Shown: one piece after another, positions 1 to 5,869 of the stretch | Layout of the letters: each line of letters starts with the position of its first letter | Numbering within the stretch: the stretch's first letter is position 1 | Origin: JAEUNX01 sp034004685 | GTDB taxonomy: Bacteria; Pseudomonadota; Gammaproteobacteria; Burkholderiales; Rhodocyclaceae | Length of the DNA: 5,869 nucleotides | Assembly: GCA_034004685.1 (NCBI GenBank) | Contig: JAVEWG010000078.1 | Span: 1 to 5,869, forward strand | Direction of reading: 5' to 3' | Made by a program: the position numbers and the translations under genes | The notes under the pieces: generated by a model | What the model was told of the DNA's origin: nothing | Seen by the model: only the letters and a program-made list of their open reading frames with translations | The model's database searches: none

Positions 1-1
1 T

Positions 2-133
2 CACCGCCCGGCAAGGTTGCCCCTTGACTTTTGGCGATTCCAGGACGTCTGGGGTGACGCTCTGGCCGAACAATTCATGCCTGGGAATCCGCCGCCCCTG
101 GAAACCTTTCGAACACTACGATTTCCCCAATAA
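2..133 (+). CDS. Hypothetical protein, C-terminal fragment (gene begins left of the window)
   Basis: A plus-strand frame open from the left edge runs for 43 codons to a TAA at 131-133. The encoded tail is protein-like: an aromatic and acidic stretch (LPLDFWRFQDVWGDALAEQF, about residues 6-25 of the visible part), then a proline-rich turn (PGNPPPLE), and a final FRTLRFPQ. I do not recognise a family. The other five frames here either break early or give arginine/glycine/serine-rich text typical of non-coding frames. A short hairpin followed by five Ts lies just after the stop, which supports this being a true gene end. The gene would converge on the liu operon. Its wobble-position GC is visibly lower than that of the liu genes. 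With only 43 codons visible, a chance open frame cannot be excluded. Confidence 0.4.
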   Translation, partial: HRPARLPLDFWRFQDVWGDALAEQFMPGNPPPLETFRTLRFPQ

Positions 134-407
134 GGCGCGGCAGGCGTAGCTGCCCTTTTTACCACGCCCAGCTTAGCCGGGGAAAGAGTCTACAGGCTGC
201 CAAGTAGATTGCGGATCGTGCCAACACTACCCAGCACGGTCTTCCGGAACCCGGATCCCCCTGGCGCCACTTGCAGGACCGCAAAAAGGCGGGTAGCCGG
301 TTCAAGCCCCAAAATACTTGGCATCTCACCCGAAGAATGGGCCAGGAAACAACGCTCGCCGTCAGCGGGCAGGAGGGCGCAGGCGCAAAGCACCGGCCCC
401 AGCCCCG
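134..407. other. Intergenic region between convergent genes, no supported gene
   Basis: Apart from the candidate plus-strand terminator at its left end, this 274-base stretch between the end of liuE and the plus-strand gene tail shows no gene, tRNA, tandem repeat or insertion-sequence end that I can support. Minus-strand structures that could end the liu transcript are weak. CGCT/AGCG (4 bp, around 353-367) precedes only TTGTTT. A 6-bp stem with one G-U pair (around 167-181) has no T-run after it. Termination of the liu operon may be rho-dependent or lie further left. A minus-strand frame stays open from within liuE to a TAG at 190-192, including a possible 44-codon reading from an ATG at 322-324, but it lacks a well-spaced ribosome binding site. 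Confidence 0.6.
139..160 (+). terminator. Candidate rho-independent terminator of the convergent plus-strand gene
   Basis: GGCAG (139-143) pairs perfectly with CTGCC (150-154) across a 6-base loop, and C plus TTTTT follows (155-160). It begins 5 bases after the TAA at 131-133. The stem is only 5 bp, so intrinsic termination would be modest. The position just after a stop codon is the main support. In the minus direction no T-run follows the hairpin, so it would not terminate the liu operon. Confidence 0.4.
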
Positions 408-1313
408 TCAGGCGCACCGGGCGGCCATGGCAGCACCCACCCTGGAACCGCAAGGCCGACCCAGTTGGCCACTGATCCAGTGGGCGGTCTCCACCAGGGT
501 CGGCAGGTCGATCCCGGTCTCCAGCCCGAGCCCGTTGAGCAGATAGACCACATCCTCGGTGGCCACATTGCCCGTTGCCCCCTTGGCGTAGGGACATCCG
601 CCCAGACCAGCGACTGAGCTATCAAACACTGCAACACCGGCCTCCAGCGCAGCATAGATATTGGCGATGGCCATGCCGTAGGTATCGTGAAAATGGCCTG
701 CCAGCTTGCTTACCGGCACCTGCTTGATCACGGCATCAAGCATGCGTCGGGTCTGCCCCGGCGTGCCCACCCCTATGGTGTCTCCCAGGCTGACTTCATA
801 GCAGCCCATGGCCATCAACTGCCCCGCCACCGCAGCCACGGCCTCGGGGGCCACCGCACCATCGTAGGGGCAGCCCACCACGCAGGACACGTAACCCCGC
901 ACCTTGATGCCGGCTTGCGCTGCCGCAGCGAGCACGGGCTCGAAGCGGGTCAAGGATTCGGCAATGGAGCAATTGGTGTTCTTCTGGCTGAAGGCTTCGG
1001 ACGCCGCGGTAAACACCGCCACCTCCTTTGCCCCGGCAGCCAGGGCCGCCTCGAAACCCTTGAAGTTGGGCGTCAGCACCGGGTAATCCACCCCGGGCAG
1101 ACGTTCAATGGTTGCCATCACCTCGGCGTTGTCCCCCATCTGGGGCACCCACTTGGGGGAAACAAAGGAGGTGGCTTCGATGGACTTCAGCCCGGCCCGG
1201 CCAAGGCGGGCGATGAGCTCCACCTTGGTCGCCGTGGGTACCACCTGCTTTTCGTTCTGCAGGCCATCCCGGGGGCCGACCTCGACGATACGGACGCTGG
1301 TGGGCAGACTCAT
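408..1313 (-). CDS. liuE: Hydroxymethylglutaryl-CoA lyase (HMG-CoA lyase)
   Basis: This cytoplasmic TIM-barrel lyase of the DRE-TIM superfamily splits (S)-HMG-CoA into acetyl-CoA and acetoacetate, the last step of leucine carbon-skeleton breakdown. The 301-residue protein is full length for bacterial members. It opens with VEVGPRDGLQNE (residues 10-21), which holds the catalytic Arg15 and metal-binding Asp16. It continues with SFVSPKWVPQMGD (49-61), GYVSCVVGCPYDG (140-152) and GDTIGVGTPG (177-186). The metal-binding HFH pair is His207/His209. The family signature GLGGCPYAKGATGNVATED (236-254) carries the catalytic Cys240 and Asn249. All key residues are present. The ATG overlaps the liuD stop as ATGA, and AAGGAGG lies 4 bases upstream, so both the start and translational coupling are well supported. 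It is the last gene of the operon. Substrate assignment follows from the signature and the MCC context. Confidence 0.97.
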   Translation of the reverse strand: MSLPTSVRIVEVGPRDGLQNEKQVVPTATKVELIARLGRAGLKSIEATSFVSPKWVPQMGDNAEVMATIERLPGVDYPVLTPNFKGFEAALAAGAKEVAVFTAASEAFSQKNTNCSIAESLTRFEPVLAAAAQAGIKVRGYVSCVVGCPYDGAVAPEAVAAVAGQLMAMGCYEVSLGDTIGVGTPGQTRRMLDAVIKQVPVSKLAGHFHDTYGMAIANIYAALEAGVAVFDSSVAGLGGCPYAKGATGNVATEDVVYLLNGLGLETGIDLPTLVETAHWISGQLGRPCGSRVGAAMAARCA

Positions 1314-3337
1314 GATGCCTCCTTGCTGGCCGCAGCAACCGCAGCTATCTCAAAGGCCACCAGCTCGGCTCCATCACCCACCTGATCGCCCACCTGGAAA
1401 GGCAAGCCGCTCACGGTGCCGGCATGGGGTGCGGTGATGGTGTGCTCCATCTTCATGGCTTCGAGGATCAGCAGGGGTGCGCCCTTCTCCACCTTGTCGC
1501 CGACCTTGGCCAGCAGGGCGATCACCTTGCCCGGCATGGGGGCCAGCAGACCGCCTTCTGCGCCACTGCCTTCCGCGTTGAAATGCAACGGGTCCACCCG
1601 GGCAAAACGCCAGCTATGGCCATGGGCAAAGACGTGACGCTGTTCACCGGCCACCACCACGGTGGTACTCACTCGCACGCCATCCAATTCGGCCCGCAGC
1701 AGGCCGCGGGCGTTGATGCTGCCGGCCACCTTGCTGACTACGCCGTCCAGGGTGATTTCAAAGCCGTCCCGGCGATAGGCCACCGCCAGGGATTTTTGGC
1801 ATTCGCCGAGGCGGAAGCTCACTGTCCGCGCCGCCAGGGTATTCAGCCGCCAGCCGTCCCGCTGATGCCAGGGCGAAGTGGGATCGCGATGGCGGGCGGC
1901 GGATTGGGCCGCCCCTGCCGACTCCCGCAGCAACTCGGCCAGGGCCAAGGCCAGCCAGGTCTGCCGGGGAGGTTCCGCCTGGGCGGGGAACAGATAGTCC
2001 TTCTCCCGCTCGATGAGACCGGTATCCAGGTCGGCATTGGCGAAGGCCGGGCAGGCCGTCAGGCGGGACAGAAATTCCACGTTATTGGCAACGCCCACCA
2101 CCCGGTACTCGGCCAGGGCCTGAAGCATGCGGGCCAGGGCTCGATCCCGGTTCACGTCCCAGACGATGAGCTTGGCGATCATGGGATCGTAGAAGGGACT
2201 GATCTCGTCGCCCTCTTCCACACCGGTATCGACGCGGACATGGACGCCCTCTTCCGGCGGCGCCAGATGGGTCAACTTGCCGGTGGAAGGAAGGAAACCC
2301 TTGTCCGGATCTTCGGCGTAAATCCGCGCTTCCAGGGCATGGCCATTGATGGCCAGTTGCTCCTGGGCCAGGGGCAGCGGTTCGCCGGAAGCCACCCGCA
2401 GTTGCCATTCCACCAAGTCCAGACCGGTGATCATTTCGGTGACCGGATGTTCCACCTGGAGTCGGGTATTCATCTCCATGAAATAGAAGGTGCCGTCCTG
2501 GTTGGCGATGAATTCCACCGTACCGGCACCTACGTAACCCACGGCCTTGGCCGCATCCACGGCGGCCTTGCCCATGGCAGCGCGGCGCTCCGGGGTCATG
2601 CCCGGCGCTGGCGCTTCTTCCAGCACCTTCTGGTGACGGCGCTGCACCGAACAGTCGCGCTCGAACAGATAGACGCAGTTGCCCTGGCTGTCACCGAAGA
2701 CCTGGATTTCGATGTGGCGTGGCCGGGTCAGGTATTTCTCCACCAGCACGTGGTCATTGCCAAAAGAGGAAGCCGCTTCCCGCTTGCAGGAGGCCAGGGC
2801 TTCGATGAAGTCGGCACCCTGCTCCACCAAACGCATGCCCTTGCCACCACCACCGGCGGCGGCCTTGATCAGTACCGGATAACCGATGCCGTCGGCCTGC
2901 TGGTGGAGGAAGGCGGGATCCTGGTTGTCGCCGTGGTAACCCGGCGTGAGGGGCACGCCGGCCTTTTCCATCAGTTTCTTGGCCTCGGACTTGGAGCCCA
3001 TGGCATGGATCGCGGACACCGGTGGGCCGATGAAGACGATGCCGGCGGCCTCGCAGGCGGCGCAGAAGTCTTCATTTTCAGAAAGGAAGCCGTAGCCGGG
3101 ATGGATGGCCTGGGCACCGGTCTGCTGGGCGGCGGCGATGATCTTGTCGATCACCAGATAGCTTTCCCGCACCGCGGCCGGGCCGATGAACACGGCCTCG
3201 TCGGCCAGGCGCACATGGCGTGCGCCGGCATCGGCTTCGGAATAAACGGCCACGGTCTTGATGCCCAGGCGGCGGGCGGTCTTGATCACCCGGCAGGCAA
3301 TCTCCCCCCGGTTGGCGATAAGAATCTTGTCAAACAT
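1310..3337 (-). CDS. liuD: Methylcrotonyl-CoA carboxylase, alpha subunit (biotin carboxylase and biotin carrier)
   Basis: This is the biotin-containing subunit of 3-methylcrotonyl-CoA carboxylase. It uses ATP and bicarbonate to carboxylate its own biotin, which then delivers CO2 to the LiuB active site. The 675 residues match the usual alpha-subunit length. The biotin carboxylase N-domain starts FDKILIANRGEIACRVI (2-18). The ATP-grasp part has the glycine-rich loop AAAGGGGKGM (159-168), HQKVLEEAP (235-243) and EMNTRLQVEHPVTE (288-301). Arg292, Gln294, Val295, Glu296 and Arg338 fall at the same numbers as in E. coli AccC. After about residue 450 comes a variable linker/BT domain that should contact LiuB. 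The C-terminal carrier domain (about 597-665) has EAMKM (626-630), with biotinylated Lys629. It starts 21 bases after liuC with only a weak GGGA 10 bases ahead of the ATG. Propionyl- or geranyl-CoA carboxylase alpha subunits are related, but the HMG-CoA lyase and LiuB neighbours favour MCC. Confidence 0.96.
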   Translation of the reverse strand: MFDKILIANRGEIACRVIKTARRLGIKTVAVYSEADAGARHVRLADEAVFIGPAAVRESYLVIDKIIAAAQQTGAQAIHPGYGFLSENEDFCAACEAAGIVFIGPPVSAIHAMGSKSEAKKLMEKAGVPLTPGYHGDNQDPAFLHQQADGIGYPVLIKAAAGGGGKGMRLVEQGADFIEALASCKREAASSFGNDHVLVEKYLTRPRHIEIQVFGDSQGNCVYLFERDCSVQRRHQKVLEEAPAPGMTPERRAAMGKAAVDAAKAVGYVGAGTVEFIANQDGTFYFMEMNTRLQVEHPVTEMITGLDLVEWQLRVASGEPLPLAQEQLAINGHALEARIYAEDPDKGFLPSTGKLTHLAPPEEGVHVRVDTGVEEGDEISPFYDPMIAKLIVWDVNRDRALARMLQALAEYRVVGVANNVEFLSRLTACPAFANADLDTGLIEREKDYLFPAQAEPPRQTWLALALAELLRESAGAAQSAARHRDPTSPWHQRDGWRLNTLAARTVSFRLGECQKSLAVAYRRDGFEITLDGVVSKVAGSINARGLLRAELDGVRVSTTVVVAGEQRHVFAHGHSWRFARVDPLHFNAEGSGAEGGLLAPMPGKVIALLAKVGDKVEKGAPLLILEAMKMEHTITAPHAGTVSGLPFQVGDQVGDGAELVAFEIAAVAAASKEAS
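1318..1324 (-). promoter_or_regulatory. Strong Shine-Dalgarno site of liuE inside the end of liuD
   Basis: On the minus strand AAGGAGG sits 4 bases before the liuE ATG and within the last codons of liuD. It is a full match to the anti-Shine-Dalgarno core and is the strongest ribosome binding site in the window. With the ATGA overlap it confirms the liuE start. Confidence 0.8.
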
Positions 3338-3358
3338 GGATGGAGTTTCCCGTTCTTC

Positions 3359-4150
3359 TCAGGGTTGTGCCGGCGCCCAGGCGGTCGGGCGTTTTTCCAG
3401 GAAGGCGGATAGCCCTTCCTTGGCTTCGGGCGTGGCACGCAGGACCGCGATGCGGCGGGCGGTGTCGGCGACGATCGCATCGGTCACCGGTTGGTGCACC
3501 ACGGCCCGGATCAATTCCTTGGCCGCAGCCTGGGACACGGGGCCACCCTGCAACAACACGTTGACCATTTCCGCCACCTTGGCGTCCAGTTCCTCGCTGC
3601 TCACCGCCTCGTGGGCCAGACCAAGTTGGGCGGCCCGGATCGAGTCGATGCGCTCTGCCGTCTGGAAGTAGCGGTAGGCCTGGCGCTCGCCGATGGCACG
3701 GATCACGTAGGGGCTGATGGCGGAGGGAATGATGCCCAACCGCACTTCGGAAGTGGCGAACACCGCCCGATCCGAAGCGATGCAAATGTCGCAGGCCGCA
3801 GCCAGACCGACACCGCCGCCCATGGCCGGGCCATGGACCCGGGCAATGGTGGGCTTGCTCATTTCCGCCAGGGTGCGGAACATCACCGCCAGGTCCATGG
3901 CAGCGGCGAAGTTTTCCGCTTCGCTGGCCTGACCGGCGGCCCGCATGCCGGCGATGTCGGCACCGGCGGAAAAACTCTTGCCGCGCCCGGCCAGCACCAT
4001 CAGCCGTACCGCCGGGTCCGCATCCAGGTGACGGAAGGCGGCGGTCAATTCGTTGATGACCTGGGCGTTGAAGGCGTTGTGCAAATCCGGACGGTTCATC
4101 CACAGGGTGGCAACGCCGCCCTTGTGCTCGATTTCCAGGGTTTCGAACAT
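3359..4150 (-). CDS. liuC: 3-methylglutaconyl-CoA hydratase (crotonase family)
   Basis: This enoyl-CoA hydratase/isomerase-family enzyme should hydrate 3-methylglutaconyl-CoA to HMG-CoA, joining the carboxylase to the lyase. With the chosen start it has 263 residues, normal for the family. The first oxyanion-hole segment is SFSAGADIAGMR (59-70) and the second is HGPAMGGGVGLAAACDI (106-122). The motif SEVRLGIIPSAISPYVIRAIG (134 onward) is typical of bacterial LiuC. Glu135 aligns with the second catalytic Glu of classical crotonase (rat Glu164). The first one (rat Glu144) is replaced by Gly115, as I recall for bacterial LiuC proteins. Two earlier in-frame ATGs (4160-4162 and 4154-4156) exist. 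I chose 4148-4150 because GGAGATGA precedes it at good spacing and the protein then begins MFETLEIEHK. It starts 11 bases after liuB stops. The exact substrate is inferred from operon position. Confidence 0.9.
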   Translation of the reverse strand: MFETLEIEHKGGVATLWMNRPDLHNAFNAQVINELTAAFRHLDADPAVRLMVLAGRGKSFSAGADIAGMRAAGQASEAENFAAAMDLAVMFRTLAEMSKPTIARVHGPAMGGGVGLAAACDICIASDRAVFATSEVRLGIIPSAISPYVIRAIGERQAYRYFQTAERIDSIRAAQLGLAHEAVSSEELDAKVAEMVNVLLQGGPVSQAAAKELIRAVVHQPVTDAIVADTARRIAVLRATPEAKEGLSAFLEKRPTAWAPAQP

Positions 4151-4156
4151 GCTCAT

Positions 4157-4160
4157 CTCC
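4157..4160 (-). promoter_or_regulatory. Shine-Dalgarno site that decides the liuC start
   Basis: On the minus strand GGAG, extended as GGAGATGA (one mismatch to GGAGGTGA), lies 6 bases before the ATG at 4148-4150. The ATG at 4154-4156 would directly abut the GGAG. The ATG at 4160-4162, which overlaps the liuB stop as TGATG, has no purine-rich site upstream. The most downstream ATG is therefore preferred. Confidence 0.65.
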
Positions 4161-4161
4161 A

Positions 4162-5769
4162 TCACATGCGGAACACGCCGAAGCGGGTCTGCGGAATCGG
4201 GGCGTTGAGGGCGGCGGAGAGGGAAAGACCGAGTACGCGCCGGGTCTGGGCCGGGTCCACCACGCCGTCGTCCCACAGGCGGGCGGTGGCGTAATAAGGA
4301 TGGCCCTGGACTTCGTACTGCTGGCGGATCGGATCCTTGAACTTTTCCTCGTCCTCCTTGCTCCAGTTGCCGCCCTGACCTTCGATGCCTTCGCGGCGCA
4401 CCGTGGCCAGCACGCTGGCAGCCTGTTCGCCGCCCATCACCGAGATGCGGGCGTTGGGCCACATCCAGAGGAAGCGCGGGCTGTAGGCTCGGCCGCACAT
4501 GCCGTAGTTGCCGGCGCCGAAGGAACCGCCGATCAGCGCAGTGATCTTGGGCACCTGCACCGTGGCCACCGCCGTCACCAGCTTGGCGCCGTCCTTGGCG
4601 ATGCCGGCATTTTCGTACTTGCGGCCCACCATGAAGCCGGTGATGTTTTGCAGGAACAGCAAGGGAATGCCGCGCTGGCCACAGAGTTCAACGAAGTGGG
4701 CGCCCTTCAGGGCAGACTCGGCAAAGAGGATGCCGTTGTTGGCGACAATGCCCACCGGGTAGCCGTGGAGTTGGGCGAAGCCGCAGACCAGGGTGGTGCC
4801 GTAGCGGGCCTTGAATTCGTCGAAGCGGGAGCCGTCCACCACCCGAGCGATGATTTCCCGCACATCGTAGGGTTTACGCGCGTCGCTGGGGACGATGCCG
4901 TAGATTTCTTCCGGATCGTAAAGGGGGTCTTCACCCTGGCCCAGGGACAGGTTTACCGACTTGCTCCGGTTCAGGTTGGCGACGATGCGACGGGCGATGT
5001 AGAGGGCGTGGGCATCGTTTTCCGCCAGGTGGTCGGCCACCCCGGACAGGCGGGTATGCACGTCGCCGCCGCCCAGGTCTTCCGCGCTCACCACCTCGCC
5101 GGTGGCAGCCTTCACCAGGGGCGGGCCGCCGAGGAAGATGGTGCCCTGATTCTTCACGATCACCGTCTCGTCGGACATGGCCGGCACATAGGCCCCGCCG
5201 GCGGTGCAGGAACCCATCACCACGGCGATCTGGGGAATGCCCTTGGCCGACAGGTTGGCCTGGTTGTAGAAGATGCGACCGAAGTGGTCCCGGTCGGGGA
5301 AGACTTCATCCTGCTTGGGCAGGAAGGCACCGCCGGAGTCCACCAGATAGACGCAGGGCAGATTGTTCTGCTCGGCGATTTCCTGGGCCCGCAGGTGCTT
5401 CTTCACCGTCATCGGGTAGTAGGTGCCGCCCTTCACCGTGGCGTCGTTGGCCACGATCATGCACTCAACCCCCTGGACACGGCCAATGCCGGCGATCATG
5501 CCGGCGGAAGGGGCGTCGCCGTCATACATGCCCAAGGCGGCGAGCTGGCCCAGTTCGAGGAAGGATGTACCGGGATCGAGCAGATGCTCCACCCGTTCCC
5601 GGGGCAGCAGTTTGCCGCGGGCCACATGCTTGGCCCGGGCGGCTTCGCCGCCGCCAAGAGAAACCTGGGCGGCCTGGGCCCGCAGGTCGGCCACCTGGGC
5701 CGCCATGGCAGCCGCATTGGCCTGGAACTCGGCGCTGCGAGTGTTGATGGAAGACTTGATGACCGTCAT
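4162..5769 (-). CDS. liuB: Methylcrotonyl-CoA carboxylase, beta subunit (carboxyltransferase)
   Basis: This non-biotinylated subunit transfers CO2 from carboxybiotin on LiuD to 3-methylcrotonyl-CoA, giving 3-methylglutaconyl-CoA; the known holoenzyme is an alpha6-beta6 complex. The 535 residues agree with characterised bacterial LiuB. It has two crotonase-like carboxyltransferase domains. The N-domain contains GKLLPRERVEHLLDPG (52-67), NDATVKGGTYYPMTVKKH (108-125), YLVDSGGAFLP (141-151) and the oxyanion loop GSCTAGGAYVPAMSDE (186-201). The C-domain contains GILFAESALKGAHF (346-359), FLQNITGFMVG (372-382) and GGSFGAGNYGMCGRAYSPRF (414-433). YLVDSGGAFLPKQDEVFPDR (141-160) and GNYGMCGRAY are more typical of MCC than of propionyl-CoA carboxylase beta. 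The frame extends 15 codons further upstream but would overlap liuA. The start at 5767-5769 gives the conserved length and follows the liuA stop by 13 bases. AAGG, overlapping that stop, is 11 bases before the ATG. Confidence 0.96.
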   Translation of the reverse strand: MTVIKSSINTRSAEFQANAAAMAAQVADLRAQAAQVSLGGGEAARAKHVARGKLLPRERVEHLLDPGTSFLELGQLAALGMYDGDAPSAGMIAGIGRVQGVECMIVANDATVKGGTYYPMTVKKHLRAQEIAEQNNLPCVYLVDSGGAFLPKQDEVFPDRDHFGRIFYNQANLSAKGIPQIAVVMGSCTAGGAYVPAMSDETVIVKNQGTIFLGGPPLVKAATGEVVSAEDLGGGDVHTRLSGVADHLAENDAHALYIARRIVANLNRSKSVNLSLGQGEDPLYDPEEIYGIVPSDARKPYDVREIIARVVDGSRFDEFKARYGTTLVCGFAQLHGYPVGIVANNGILFAESALKGAHFVELCGQRGIPLLFLQNITGFMVGRKYENAGIAKDGAKLVTAVATVQVPKITALIGGSFGAGNYGMCGRAYSPRFLWMWPNARISVMGGEQAASVLATVRREGIEGQGGNWSKEDEEKFKDPIRQQYEVQGHPYYATARLWDDGVVDPAQTRRVLGLSLSAALNAPIPQTRFGVFRM

Positions 5770-5782
5770 GGTGTCTTCAGCC

Positions 5783-5869
5783 TTAGAGCGTTGCGGCGAA
5801 CAGTTCGCGGCCAATCAGCATGCGGCGGATTTCGGAAGTGCCGGCGCCGATTTCATAGAGCTTGGCATC
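5783..5869 (-). CDS. liuA: Isovaleryl-CoA dehydrogenase, C-terminal 28 residues (gene cut by the window edge)
   Basis: The frame enters at the right edge and ends with TAA at 5783-5785. The visible tail reads DAKLYEIGAGTSEIRRMLIG followed by RELFAATL. This is the characteristic C-terminus of acyl-CoA dehydrogenases: the YEIGAGTSEIRR(M/V)xIGREL segment forms part of the FAD/active-site region in this family. Position directly before liuB identifies it as the FAD-dependent isovaleryl-CoA dehydrogenase that makes 3-methylcrotonyl-CoA, the MCC substrate, and passes electrons to ETF. About 93 percent of the gene, including the catalytic Glu and any promoter, is outside the window. The family is clear from the tail; the isovaleryl specificity rests on context. 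Confidence 0.9.
   Translation of the reverse strand, partial: DAKLYEIGAGTSEIRRMLIGRELFAATL

Noticed and set aside
299..310. GGTTCAAGCCCC resembles a tRNA T-arm
   Set aside because: No complementary T-stem, acceptor stem or anticodon arm can be drawn around it, so it is not a tRNA or an obvious integration site.
190..597. A 135-codon minus-strand frame overlapping the end of liuE
   Set aside because: Its first half is an Arg/Gly-rich shadow of liuE. Only the part below 407 is outside a gene, and it has no recognisable motif or well-spaced ribosome binding site.
687..1437. Plus-strand open frames opposite liuE (687-1385 and 1108-1437)
   Set aside because: They are antisense to a complete HMG-CoA lyase with all catalytic residues, and their translations show no domain pattern.
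1424..3412. A 662-codon open frame on the plus strand opposite liuD
   Set aside because: It is antisense to an intact, fully motif-bearing biotin carboxylase subunit. Its translation is rich in His, Gly and Gln with no family motifs, as expected for the complement of GC-rich coding DNA.
3359..4498. A longer liuC frame reaching back to 4498
   Set aside because: The extra N-terminal part lies inside liuB in another frame and is Arg/Gly/Pro-rich. The crotonase domain begins at MFETLE, and the start at 4148-4150 has the ribosome binding site.
5770..5814. A 15-codon upstream extension of liuB
   Set aside because: It would overlap the end of liuA by about 30 bases, has no conserved sequence, and makes the protein longer than known LiuB. 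The start at 5767-5769 fits better.

Overview
The window is a compact, GC-rich, single-strand catabolic operon for leucine/isovalerate degradation (the liu pathway). It is read entirely on the minus strand, so transcription enters from the right edge. Protein sequences, gene order (liuA-B-C-D-E) and base composition suggest a proteobacterium. My best guess is a betaproteobacterium such as a Rhodocyclales relative, but this is inferred from general resemblance and no search was run.

Layout from right to left (the direction of transcription): the last 28 codons of isovaleryl-CoA dehydrogenase (liuA, 5783-5869); the carboxyltransferase (beta) subunit of methylcrotonyl-CoA carboxylase (liuB, 4162-5769); a crotonase-family 3-methylglutaconyl-CoA hydratase (liuC, 3359-4150); the biotin carboxylase/biotin carrier (alpha) subunit of methylcrotonyl-CoA carboxylase (liuD, 1310-3337); and hydroxymethylglutaryl-CoA lyase (liuE, 408-1313). 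Gaps between genes are 13, 11 and 21 bases, and liuD and liuE overlap by 4 bases (ATGA). The genes are therefore very probably co-transcribed, with translational coupling at the end.

The enzymes act in sequence. Isovaleryl-CoA is oxidised to 3-methylcrotonyl-CoA (LiuA) and carboxylated to 3-methylglutaconyl-CoA (LiuB plus LiuD). That product is hydrated to HMG-CoA (LiuC) and cleaved to acetyl-CoA and acetoacetate (LiuE). The operon promoter, any LiuR-type regulator and the acetoacetate-activating step lie outside this window.

The left end (1-407) differs. Positions 2-133 on the plus strand read as the C-terminal tail of an unidentified gene converging on the liu operon. A small hairpin with a T-run follows its stop codon and may be its terminator. 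Positions 134-407 hold no gene I can support. I see no undescribed system here: this is an ordinary, intact metabolic operon, and the least explained part is the left 400 bases.
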